Below, piece by piece: positions 8,095-16,085 of a stretch of 64,000 nucleotides of DNA (positions within the stretch are counted from its first letter, which is position 1; the number at the start of each line of letters is the position of its first letter). The notes below the pieces were generated by a model, which did no database searches, was not told the DNA's origin, and saw only the letters and a list, made by a program, of their open reading frames with translations. The stretch covers positions 62,001 through 126,000 of the forward strand of contig CATKXR010000007.1 in the NCBI GenBank assembly GCA_949840805.1, in the 5' to 3' direction. This DNA is from an uncultured Lachnospiraceae bacterium (GTDB lineage Bacteria > Bacillota > Clostridia > Lachnospirales > Lachnospiraceae). The translations under genes and the position numbers were made by a program.

Positions 8095-9060
8095 TTATTC
8101 ACGGGCCGCGTCCACGGCTGCCCTGAGCAGTTCCATATCCTGTTCCGTAGCCAGGGTGCAGTCTGCGCCCAGGATAAATCCGGTTCTGCCAAACTGGGAA
8201 ATCACCTTATGTACTTCCTCCCTGACCGCTTCCTTCGGCCCGTCAACCAATACGCCGTGACGGTTGGGAAGGCCTCCCATAATCGCCTTTCCCGGGAAGA
8301 GCTTTCTTCCTTCTTCCAGGGAGAAAGGCGCTTCGTAGACTCCCCAGTTGGCCACATCGGTATAGATGCCGTAGTCACGATAGCGGTTCATATTCAACTG
8401 GTCCTTGCAGATGTGTAAGAAGCAGTATCCGCCGGCTTCTTTGACGGCTTTCATGATCTGTAAGTCAAAGGGCTTGATATACTCTTCAAATTCCTCATCC
8501 GTAAAGAATCTGGTCTCTCCGCCTAAAGCAGCGTAGTAAATCCCGTCCACGCCCAGGCGGATGTACTCTCTGGCCAGGTCGCACATGACGTTGGCAATCC
8601 GCTGCATCCCGGCCAGGACCGCATCCTTGTCTTCGTGAAGCAGGCGGCAAAGCTTCTCCCGTACATTGTCATAAGTATAACTGGGATCCATCTTTTCCAG
8701 GGGATGGATGGAAGAGGCGGTGATGCCGTGAAGGGTGCCAAGGGTGAAGGCGTCTCTGTCACAGCGCTCCAGGATCTTCTTTACAAGGGTGATCTGATCC
8801 TGCATGAAGAAATCGTCCAAAGTCATCTCCCGTACCAGGCGGTAGTCGGAGCCGTGATGGATCTCTCCCATATAGGGAACCAGGTTCTCATTCATAATCT
8901 TTAAGATATCGGTGTCACTTTCCTCAAAAAAGCGGATATGGGTATCCACGGCGGCGTCTCCAAAAGCCACTTCTTTCGGAAAATGGAGAGAAAAGCCGCT
9001 GGGGATCTTGTCTGGATCCCTTCCTTCAATTGCTGCGATTACACGTTCTTTCTTTGTCAT
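8095..9060 (-). CDS. Uroporphyrinogen decarboxylase (URO-D) family methyltransferase-like protein
   Basis: A 321-residue member of the URO-D superfamily, starting MTKKERVIAAIEGRDPDKIP, the usual opening of the MtaA/methylcobamide:CoM-like branch rather than of heme-pathway HemE. Later motifs such as CFLHICKDQ, ANWGVYEAP and the GADCTL segment also fit that branch. I chose the ATG at 9060 because AAAGGAGG lies directly upstream; an in-frame extension to 9153 would overlap the promoter. It is the first gene of the operon with the sugar ABC transporter, so it may act on an imported methylated or methoxylated compound. That role is inferred. Confidence 0.85.
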   Translation of the reverse strand: MTKKERVIAAIEGRDPDKIPSGFSLHFPKEVAFGDAAVDTHIRFFEESDTDILKIMNENLVPYMGEIHHGSDYRLVREMTLDDFFMQDQITLVKKILERCDRDAFTLGTLHGITASSIHPLEKMDPSYTYDNVREKLCRLLHEDKDAVLAGMQRIANVMCDLAREYIRLGVDGIYYAALGGETRFFTDEEFEEYIKPFDLQIMKAVKEAGGYCFLHICKDQLNMNRYRDYGIYTDVANWGVYEAPFSLEEGRKLFPGKAIMGGLPNRHGVLVDGPKEAVREEVHKVISQFGRTGFILGADCTLATEQDMELLRAAVDAARE

Positions 9061-9080
9061 AATATACCTCCTTTTTGTGA

Positions 9081-9112
9081 GATTAGTAATATTTGTAATA
9101 ATATTAGTAATC
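9081..9112. promoter_or_regulatory. Operator-like palindrome in the UroD/ABC 5' leader
   Basis: A 13-nt inverted repeat, GATTAGTAATATT against AATATTAGTAATC with one mismatch and a 6-nt spacer, lies just downstream of the predicted start point. That is a classic repressor position. The GntR regulator at 15301-15948 is the nearest candidate binder; this link is inferred. Confidence 0.6.
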
Positions 9113-9124
9113 TTATTAATGTTG

Positions 9125-9153
9125 ATTATAGTCATGTCAGGCCGATTTGTCAA
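9125..9153 (-). promoter_or_regulatory. Consensus sigma-A promoter for the UroD/ABC operon
   Basis: On the minus strand, TTGACA (9148-9153) and TATAAT (9125-9130) are separated by exactly 17 nt. Both hexamers are perfect matches. Transcription would start near 9118, about 58 nt ahead of the UroD-like gene. Confidence 0.85.
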
Positions 9154-9243
9154 TAGGTTTTTTGGTGAAAATTGATATTATTTTTGGAGGGGAGGGGGAA
9201 AGAGTATGAAAAGGAGAAGATTACCAATTGTTTAAGCAAACTT

Positions 9244-9261
9244 CATCTGACTCATCAGATG
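9244..9261. promoter_or_regulatory. Perfect palindrome upstream of rdrA
   Basis: CATCTGA-CTCA-TCAGATG is a perfect 7-bp inverted repeat with a 4-nt loop, about 125 nt before the rdrA start. A TATAAT box (9338-9343) lies between it and the gene, with no good -35 match. It may be an operator or a leader hairpin. Confidence 0.4.
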
Positions 9262-9386
9262 CTAACCAGATGGCTCCAAGTTTATCTTTCGACAAATTTT
9301 CATATTTTCAGGTATTTCATTCTTTTCTTGAATCCTTTATAATAGTTTCAACTGTTGAAGATTTTGAAGGGAATGGAGATATCATA

Positions 9387-12300
9387 ATGAGCGAACAAAG
9401 AATACGTAAAAATAAGATAGGAGCAAGATGGCTATCAGATTTGGAGGTTGAATCAATCCTTCCAACTTACAGACGGATTTATCATCAGATTGAACAATTC
9501 CGTTTGGAAAAAGAACCGATAAATCATTTAGAAAAGCAAAAATCAAAGGATCAATATGAGGAAGATCAAAACAACAAGAGTCAAGATAAAGCACAAAAAA
9601 CCAATAATATTGGGATCATAGGAAAAAGAGGTGCCGGAAAGACTTCTGTTTTAAAGACAATCCGAGTTCAATTGGAAAAGGATAAGCGTGATAGGGCATT
9701 AAATGATATAATACTTCCGATCATCGTTCCTGAGAATATGTCGGAATCCGGAACGTTGATGGCAACGATCTTAGGAATGCTGAGTGAGGTGATAGAGAAA
9801 AAGGATAAGGAAGAACTAAAAAGACAGAAAAGAAGCAATATAGACTGCATTAGAAAATCGCCTCTTCAGATAAAGTGTGACGAAGTGATTAAACAGTATA
9901 CATATATTCAAAAAGAATATCGGGATATTTTGATTCGCCAGTATACGACAGAGAATCATTATGTGAATCAATCAGCTATGGTGTTCAATTCAGATACGGA
10001 ATTTATCAATAAATTTAATGAATTGATTGAAGAACTGATTAATGTAGGGGGGCAGGATAGTAGCCTTCTGTTTCTTTTTATCGATGATATTGATTTAAGT
10101 ACATATCGGTGTGCAGATGTGGTAAAGACACTCCTCTCTTATTTATCAAATGAAAATATTGTTACTTTTATTTCAGGAGATCTGGAAACTTTTGAAGAAG
10201 CATTGACTTTGGACTTTCTTAGGCAGGAAAATATATTGGATAACGGTATTTTGGAAAGGAAAGTTGGAGATAATACATTGTTTGAAAGTAAAAAGCTGCT
10301 TGCTTATGAATATCTTAAAAAAATTATTCCTCCTATATTCCGTTATAATATTAAATACTGGTCTTTAGCGGAAAAAGGGAGTTATCGTATTGAAAATTTG
10401 GATGTAAATCAGATACAGGGAGAGTTTCTTAAACAAGAGCGCTTAGACAAGAAAAAAGGAAAGGGGATGACACTTTCAGATCTGCTGTTTGAGTCATTAA
10501 AAGGATGGGTGGATCCGGCGTTTTTTCGTTATGCGGAAATTAAAGATGATAAAAGTCAGGAAGAAAACAAAGATCAAGTGGAATATTTGCCATATACTTA
10601 TCATTTATTTGATGATACTTCCCGCGGATTGAATAACATCTATAATGTATTGAGTGAAATTGCGGTGGTAAGAGAAGGGGAACAGACAAGCTGGAAAAAA
10701 GAAAAGCAACTGCTGTTGGATACGATTATTTCTTCTAAGCCAATTTATAACAAGCATCGAAACGAAATTCAGTTAAATTTTTTCCATGTGGGGGAAAAAA
10801 AGACGGATAGCAGGGTGTTTTTTGATAATGCGGGAGCTATTATATACAAAAGCTATATGAAAGAAAGCTTATCGGATACTCGCAATTCATTAAAAAAATC
10901 TGAGGAAATATATTACATAGAGGATCCAGTGGAACGTTTTGCTCTGTTTATCTTGGTAGATTTTGCTGCAAGGCTTTTATACGAAGAGGATTATGAAAGA
11001 AAGACAAAAGCGGACGGATTTTATAAAATTTTGAAAGAGATGGCAATCAAAGATTTATTTTTCTATCCCATTATAGCAGAAAAGGTTATGGATGTTTCGA
11101 AGCTTATTTGGGAAAATAAAGATGAAAAGGAATTAAGAGAGAAAAGGGCAGATTATCGGACAGATTTTCATACATCGAAAATGTTGGAAGTGAAAAGATT
11201 GAATAGTAGTTTTCTCTTGAAAGGAGATTTGGTGCTGAATCTGGCATATTATAAAAATCTCCCATTAGATAAAATGTTAAAATTATATGGAGAACAGTTG
11301 CCGAATGAATCCGAAGCAGGAATAGCTGTAGCAGTGGAATTGGAAGAGAGTGCTGTCATCGCCATTTGGAAAGCCTTTTCATCGGAAGCGAAATTAAATG
11401 GTGCAGATGATACATCAAATATTATTGCTCGGCATTACTCTGACTTTTGGAAGGAATTTGCGTATATTCGTGATCAGCTGTCAAGTTCTGTCACACAGAA
11501 TATTGCCATAAAAATGTTTGATGATGAAGTGAATGCTGTTCTTAGCGGAGATAATAAAAACACAAAAGAAACATGGGAAGAACTAAGAAAAAAAATGCGG
11601 ATGGGACGTATCTTATCAAATACAATGGCGCAAGTGCTAAAAGAGTCAGGTCAGGATGCGGTTCAGAAGGAGTGGCAGGAAATTCATCTTGATAATCTGT
11701 ATGTAGTGGATAACAATAAAGAAGAGAAAAGGATTGAAGAAGAGGATGCAGAAAGAAGGAATATAGAAAATCGGATACAAATTTTAAAAATAATCGATTC
11801 AGATAAATTGTGGCAGGCTGAGGCTGCGGGGGATGCAGTTAATTATTTAAGAAAAGCGGTTCAAGAATATGCAGCATATGTGAAAAAGAATCTTGAGGAA
11901 AAGAAAGTGTGGAGATTAAATACAAGTGATGCAGCTGATAGCTGGGATGAATTTGAGAATACATATGTTGGTGGAGCCGGGACAATAGCACGGCGCACGC
12001 GCAACGAAGTCGACAGGATTCTTGGATTTAACCAAACAAATTTTAAGAAGGGGATGCCTCTTCATATATATTACAGAGTAGTTGAGAGTCTTAAAGAATT
12101 AGCTGGCAATGACCGGGTGTGGTATGGACAATCGGAAGCGCAGAAAATATTAAACGATATGCAAAAAGCTTATGCCGAGCCAGGTACACAAGATGAAAGC
12201 TGGGATTTATGGCTTAAAAAACATTCTTATTTTAAGTTTCTTTTACAATGCCTATATAAATATAAAATAGAAGCAGAGCAGGGGAATGATACAATGCGAA

Positions 12301-12449
12301 GCGCCTATTTACTTGCTTATATAATAAAAGCATTGACACTTGCACATAAGGATGCTGACAGGCATACGTTGGAAAATTTTATTGCTAAACTAAACAAGAA
12401 TTTAAAAAACAAAATTGATTCCGAAGATTTTGAAAAATTATTTTCTTAA
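9387..12449 (+). CDS. rdrA: RADAR system ATPase RdrA
   Basis: A 1020-residue P-loop NTPase, AT-rich compared with the neighbouring genes. Walker A is GKRGAGKT (residues 79-86) and Walker B is LLFLFIDDIDLS (D233, D234). The long, charged, mostly helical remainder has no motif I can name. I call it RdrA because of its size and its pairing with a 900-residue adenosine deaminase 21 nt downstream. That two-gene arrangement is characteristic of RADAR, in which RdrA and RdrB form giant complexes that deaminate adenosine-containing substrates on phage infection. I chose ATG 9387 for its GGAG site; the frame is open upstream to 9228 without a better signal. By itself the protein could only be called a large ATPase. 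Confidence 0.85.
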   Translation: MSEQRIRKNKIGARWLSDLEVESILPTYRRIYHQIEQFRLEKEPINHLEKQKSKDQYEEDQNNKSQDKAQKTNNIGIIGKRGAGKTSVLKTIRVQLEKDKRDRALNDIILPIIVPENMSESGTLMATILGMLSEVIEKKDKEELKRQKRSNIDCIRKSPLQIKCDEVIKQYTYIQKEYRDILIRQYTTENHYVNQSAMVFNSDTEFINKFNELIEELINVGGQDSSLLFLFIDDIDLSTYRCADVVKTLLSYLSNENIVTFISGDLETFEEALTLDFLRQENILDNGILERKVGDNTLFESKKLLAYEYLKKIIPPIFRYNIKYWSLAEKGSYRIENLDVNQIQGEFLKQERLDKKKGKGMTLSDLLFESLKGWVDPAFFRYAEIKDDKSQEENKDQVEYLPYTYHLFDDTSRGLNNIYNVLSEIAVVREGEQTSWKKEKQLLLDTIISSKPIYNKHRNEIQLNFFHVGEKKTDSRVFFDNAGAIIYKSYMKESLSDTRNSLKKSEEIYYIEDPVERFALFILVDFAARLLYEEDYERKTKADGFYKILKEMAIKDLFFYPIIAEKVMDVSKLIWENKDEKELREKRADYRTDFHTSKMLEVKRLNSSFLLKGDLVLNLAYYKNLPLDKMLKLYGEQLPNESEAGIAVAVELEESAVIAIWKAFSSEAKLNGADDTSNIIARHYSDFWKEFAYIRDQLSSSVTQNIAIKMFDDEVNAVLSGDNKNTKETWEELRKKMRMGRILSNTMAQVLKESGQDAVQKEWQEIHLDNLYVVDNNKEEKRIEEEDAERRNIENRIQILKIIDSDKLWQAEAAGDAVNYLRKAVQEYAAYVKKNLEEKKVWRLNTSDAADSWDEFENTYVGGAGTIARRTRNEVDRILGFNQTNFKKGMPLHIYYRVVESLKELAGNDRVWYGQSEAQKILNDMQKAYAEPGTQDESWDLWLKKHSYFKFLLQCLYKYKIEAEQGNDTMRSAYLLAYIIKALTLAHKDADRHTLENFIAKLNKNLKNKIDSEDFEKLFS

Positions 12450-12470
12450 AAGATAAACAGGGGAAGAGCA

Positions 12471-15173
12471 ATGATTAATGATTCTATTAACCGCTTTTTG
12501 GGAGTCCTATGTTATCCTTTTACATCGTTGGAGACATTTCGGGAAGATCTGATTTATCAATATGTCTTTGCTGTAAGGGAAAAAGATGAAATCAGTGTCA
12601 GGAATATACGTAAGCAGCTAAAAAATGAAGTAATCAAATACATTCGTCAAAGTTATAACCTTTACTCTTATGATGAAATTTACCTGTATCTTGAAAAATG
12701 TTACCTTTATGATGTTTACGTTGATGGTGCGGAAGATTTTGACGATGCTTTACAGATGTATCAGCATATTATGAGAAAGATGGCAGAAGCTTTGATTTCT
12801 CACAGGGATGGGCGAATTGTTTTTAAATACTGGAAAAATAAAAATGATGAAGAACTGTTTGGTGGATTTGCAAATAATAACAAGGTAGATTTGTTTCACA
12901 GCCTGAATTGCCATATTCCTATGGATGTGATTGTTATTGTCTATATGATTATCAATCAAACTAGTTTGGACATTTGTTGCTTGGATTATTTCTATGGAAA
13001 TATAGAGGTGGCGGATCAGCAATTGTCTAGGATTCTGGAAAGAGGAGTTGCCGAAAATCATTTGCACAAAGGAGTATCTAGGACATTTCCCAGCATATGG
13101 GATTCTTTGATGGAACCGCTTACCACAGAGAACAGCAAATTTTTCTGGGAGAGAGAATTTATAGACGGTACAGAAGAAGAAAACAAACGAATGATTTTTT
13201 ATATATTGGGTTGTGGAATTATCAGGGCATATTTGGTTTTAGAAATTTCTTCTATTTTGACAAGAGGACAGAGGCCTGAACAGAATTCATATGGAGAAGA
13301 AATCAATGAGCTGGTCAAAAAATTTCAAAATGGGCAGATGTTTGAGAATTTTTTTATAGGAAGTTTTCAAGATAAAGAGGAAAAGGAAATTACCACTTAT
13401 TATGTGGGACTTTGGAATAGTTTGGAGAAAAATCAGAAGAAAACTTTTTCCAGGGAAAGATTTTGCGCATCGATCTTAAATGAAGATTTAATACTTCATA
13501 CCATAGATGAAAATATTTTTCTTTATTATGCATTATATATGATGATAAATGAAAAAATAGAGTGGGACATGAAACAGTGTATTATGCAGTATATGAGAGT
13601 CAGAAATTATTTGTTTCATGTGAGTGTGCAACAGAAGACAATAAAGGGGTTGGATTATTTTCAGCAGGCGCATTATAGTGTGAATTCTGCTTTAAATCAT
13701 GTGAATATAAAGAATTTTTGGGAAAACGCTATTCGAGAACAGCTACAAAACCAGGATTTATACAAAATAGAATTTCGGTCCTCCATACCGGTGGCTTACA
13801 CAAAGTGTAAAAAGGAAATACTAGATTTTCTGAAGGCGTATCAGAAAATATTATGGGAAGATTATTGCCGTTATAATGAAGAAAAGGAAGAATTCATTCC
13901 TTACCGAAAAATTCCGAAAGTGGGCTTGGTGGTGCATTTCTTGAAAAGACCAGATGAGACAGTGCCAGAGAAATGTTTTCAAAACGGAAAAGCAGATTGC
14001 TCTTATTTTTATTTTGGTAAACTTCAAAAAGAATATGAAACGCAGATTGATAATTTGATCCGATTGAGAACAGAATATAATGAATTGAGCAAATATCTGG
14101 TAGGAATAGATGCTGCGAGTCTGGAAAATTCTACGCCAGTATGGGTTTTTGCGTCAATCTATGAAAAGGCACGGGACAGCAGCATTGAACAGATTGGGAG
14201 AAAAAGTATATATGGGGAATATACACAGAGCTTGGGGTTTACTTTTCATGCCGGGGAAGATTTTCGTCATATATTATCAGGACTGAGAAGAATTGATGAG
14301 GCGATTGATTGTTTGAAATTCCATGCAGGAGACCGAATAGGACATGGGATTGCACTTGGTATTTCGGCTAGGGAATGGAAGAATCAAAATCCGGTTATTA
14401 TTATTCCACAAATTGAAGCATTGGAGAATTACCTTTGGGCTTACGACATGCTAAGTGAAAATTACAGCGATTTTCAGGCAACTATTTTAGCATATATGGA
14501 GAAGCAGATTTATGAACTGTCCGCGAAAATATATGGAAATATGGAAAAAAGCACCGAAAGAAATCAGGAAGGGATTGCAGTAGAAATTTTGATATCGGGT
14601 TATCACAGATTGTTCGCCTTACATGAGGAAGATTACGGGATCATAGAAAAAAAATTTTGCAGCAGGCTGTGTTCAGGAAAAAAAATTCACTGGGATTCGA
14701 TGCTTTTGTCTGTTGCTAGGCACTGTAAAAAATTTGTGAAAGAGATGGAAAGGCCTGTTCATTATGAGATTACAGAACAAGATCTGCTGATTATAGAAGA
14801 AGTGCAGAAAATATTAAAGAAGAAGCTTGGGAGAAAAGGCATTATATTAGAAGTAAACCCGTCTTCTAATACAGCAATTGCTGATCTGGATGTAGTGGAG
14901 GCAAATCAACTATACCAAATTAATCAGATAAATGATGAACAAAATGTAATTGTTTGTATCAACTCAGATGATCCTGCAGTTTTTAATACAAATGTATCAA
15001 ATGAGTTGGCATATATTTATTATGGCATGTTGGAACAGAATATCAGTAGAGAGTCGGCATTGCTTTGGATTGACAGAATAAGGAGAAATGGGTTAGACAG
15101 TTCATTCATCCGTCACAGAGAGTCTGATGAAATGCTGGTAAAAAAACTAAATGAATTAATTAAAAGTATGTAA
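12471..15173 (+). CDS. rdrB: RADAR system adenosine deaminase RdrB
   Basis: A 900-residue protein carrying a complete adenosine deaminase active site spread over a much longer chain than the roughly 340-residue housekeeping enzyme. It has HLH (H197, H199, zinc), VGID (544-547), HAGE (H593, E596, zinc ligand and proton shuttle), RIGHG (H625), EVNPSSN (794-800) and SDDP (D833, D834). All catalytic positions are intact. Large insertions separate the first HxH from the rest, as expected for RdrB, the effector subunit of RADAR that deaminates adenosine to inosine in RNA and/or nucleotides. It begins 21 nt after rdrA, is translated from a GGGGAAG site, and is followed by a strong terminator. Confidence 0.9.
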   Translation: MINDSINRFLGVLCYPFTSLETFREDLIYQYVFAVREKDEISVRNIRKQLKNEVIKYIRQSYNLYSYDEIYLYLEKCYLYDVYVDGAEDFDDALQMYQHIMRKMAEALISHRDGRIVFKYWKNKNDEELFGGFANNNKVDLFHSLNCHIPMDVIVIVYMIINQTSLDICCLDYFYGNIEVADQQLSRILERGVAENHLHKGVSRTFPSIWDSLMEPLTTENSKFFWEREFIDGTEEENKRMIFYILGCGIIRAYLVLEISSILTRGQRPEQNSYGEEINELVKKFQNGQMFENFFIGSFQDKEEKEITTYYVGLWNSLEKNQKKTFSRERFCASILNEDLILHTIDENIFLYYALYMMINEKIEWDMKQCIMQYMRVRNYLFHVSVQQKTIKGLDYFQQAHYSVNSALNHVNIKNFWENAIREQLQNQDLYKIEFRSSIPVAYTKCKKEILDFLKAYQKILWEDYCRYNEEKEEFIPYRKIPKVGLVVHFLKRPDETVPEKCFQNGKADCSYFYFGKLQKEYETQIDNLIRLRTEYNELSKYLVGIDAASLENSTPVWVFASIYEKARDSSIEQIGRKSIYGEYTQSLGFTFHAGEDFRHILSGLRRIDEAIDCLKFHAGDRIGHGIALGISAREWKNQNPVIIIPQIEALENYLWAYDMLSENYSDFQATILAYMEKQIYELSAKIYGNMEKSTERNQEGIAVEILISGYHRLFALHEEDYGIIEKKFCSRLCSGKKIHWDSMLLSVARHCKKFVKEMERPVHYEITEQDLLIIEEVQKILKKKLGRKGIILEVNPSSNTAIADLDVVEANQLYQINQINDEQNVIVCINSDDPAVFNTNVSNELAYIYYGMLEQNISRESALLWIDRIRRNGLDSSFIRHRESDEMLVKKLNELIKSM

Positions 15174-15224
15174 AAAGTATGCCTGTAAGTATGACATAAG
15201 GGACTGGCCGGAAAACGGAATAAA

Positions 15225-15269
15225 AAACGGCAGTGTATGATCGAGACATCCTATCATACACTGCCGTTT
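15225..15269 (+). terminator. Bidirectional terminator after rdrB
   Basis: A perfect 17-bp stem (AAACGGCAGTGTATGAT with its complement at 15253-15269) and an 11-nt loop, flanked by A-rich and T-rich sequence. It separates the rightward RADAR operon from the leftward GntR gene. Confidence 0.85.
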
Positions 15270-15300
15270 GTCAACAAAAAAGTTGTCCGGACACAGGAAT

Positions 15301-15948
15301 TCAGAGAAAGAAGCTCTCCTGAATCTGGTTTCTCACATTAAGGATATCCTGCTGAAGCATGGATACCGCTTTCTCCACATCACGTTCCTGCAGGGCGTCG
15401 ATGGTGGCCCTGTGGAAATAGCTATTGGACTCCGCATTTTTATTCCAGGCATTGTGGAAATATTGGGCCGTATACTGGCGGGACTTCATCAGGGCCCGCT
15501 CAATAGTCTCACACAGATAGGCATTTCCGCCAAGCTCGCACAGTTTGATATGGAAATCTGTGTTCCGGTCCCAGTTTGCCGCTACTTTATGGTCCGTGTC
15601 CCTGTTGATGAAGGTTTCCAGATTCTTTAACATCTCCAGGTCTTCACTGGTAATCCGGGGGGCGACTCTCCGTAAATTGGCGCTTTCCAGGTCAATCCGG
15701 ACTTCCAGCAGATCCAGGATCTCTTTTATGGAAATCTGTACCACCTGATAGCCTACTCTGGGAATGCTTTTTAATACACCGTCCTTGCACAACTCGATCA
15801 ATGCCTCCCGGACAGGGGATTTGCTCATGGAGTACCGGTCTACGATCTCCCCTTCCGTGATAATGACATTTGCCTTGTAGATCCCTTCCTCAATGTCCCG
15901 GTAAATGCCTTCTACTGCTGTTTCTTTTAATGTTTTTTTTGCTTTCAT
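15301..15948 (-). CDS. GntR family transcriptional regulator (FadR/FCD type)
   Basis: A 215-residue regulator with an N-terminal winged helix (about residues 10-70; EGEIVDRYSMSKSPVREALIEL is the recognition region). The C-terminal FCD ligand-binding domain (about 80-205) has LLEVRIDLES, DFHIKL and the late FHRATIDALQERD. FCD regulators usually bind carboxylic acids or metals and repress adjacent catabolic operons. It points toward the UroD/ABC operon but is separated from it by the RADAR insert. The start is the ATG at 15948 after GAGGTG. Confidence 0.9.
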   Translation of the reverse strand: MKAKKTLKETAVEGIYRDIEEGIYKANVIITEGEIVDRYSMSKSPVREALIELCKDGVLKSIPRVGYQVVQISIKEILDLLEVRIDLESANLRRVAPRITSEDLEMLKNLETFINRDTDHKVAANWDRNTDFHIKLCELGGNAYLCETIERALMKSRQYTAQYFHNAWNKNAESNSYFHRATIDALQERDVEKAVSMLQQDILNVRNQIQESFFL

Positions 15949-16085
15949 TTTTCACCTCGCCGTCTCTGAGATCGTCCGTGCATGATGATCCTGTACGGAA
16001 CGGTGCTGCCGAATATCTGTAAAGCCTGCTTTTTCTGTGGGTTAGCATATCACAAACAGAAGGCTTTTTCAAGTTGGAGTTTGCC

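Noticed and set aside
12471-15173. Housekeeping adenosine deaminase
   Set aside because: It is more than twice the normal length, has large insertions between motifs, and is paired with a giant ATPase; RdrB explains all three.
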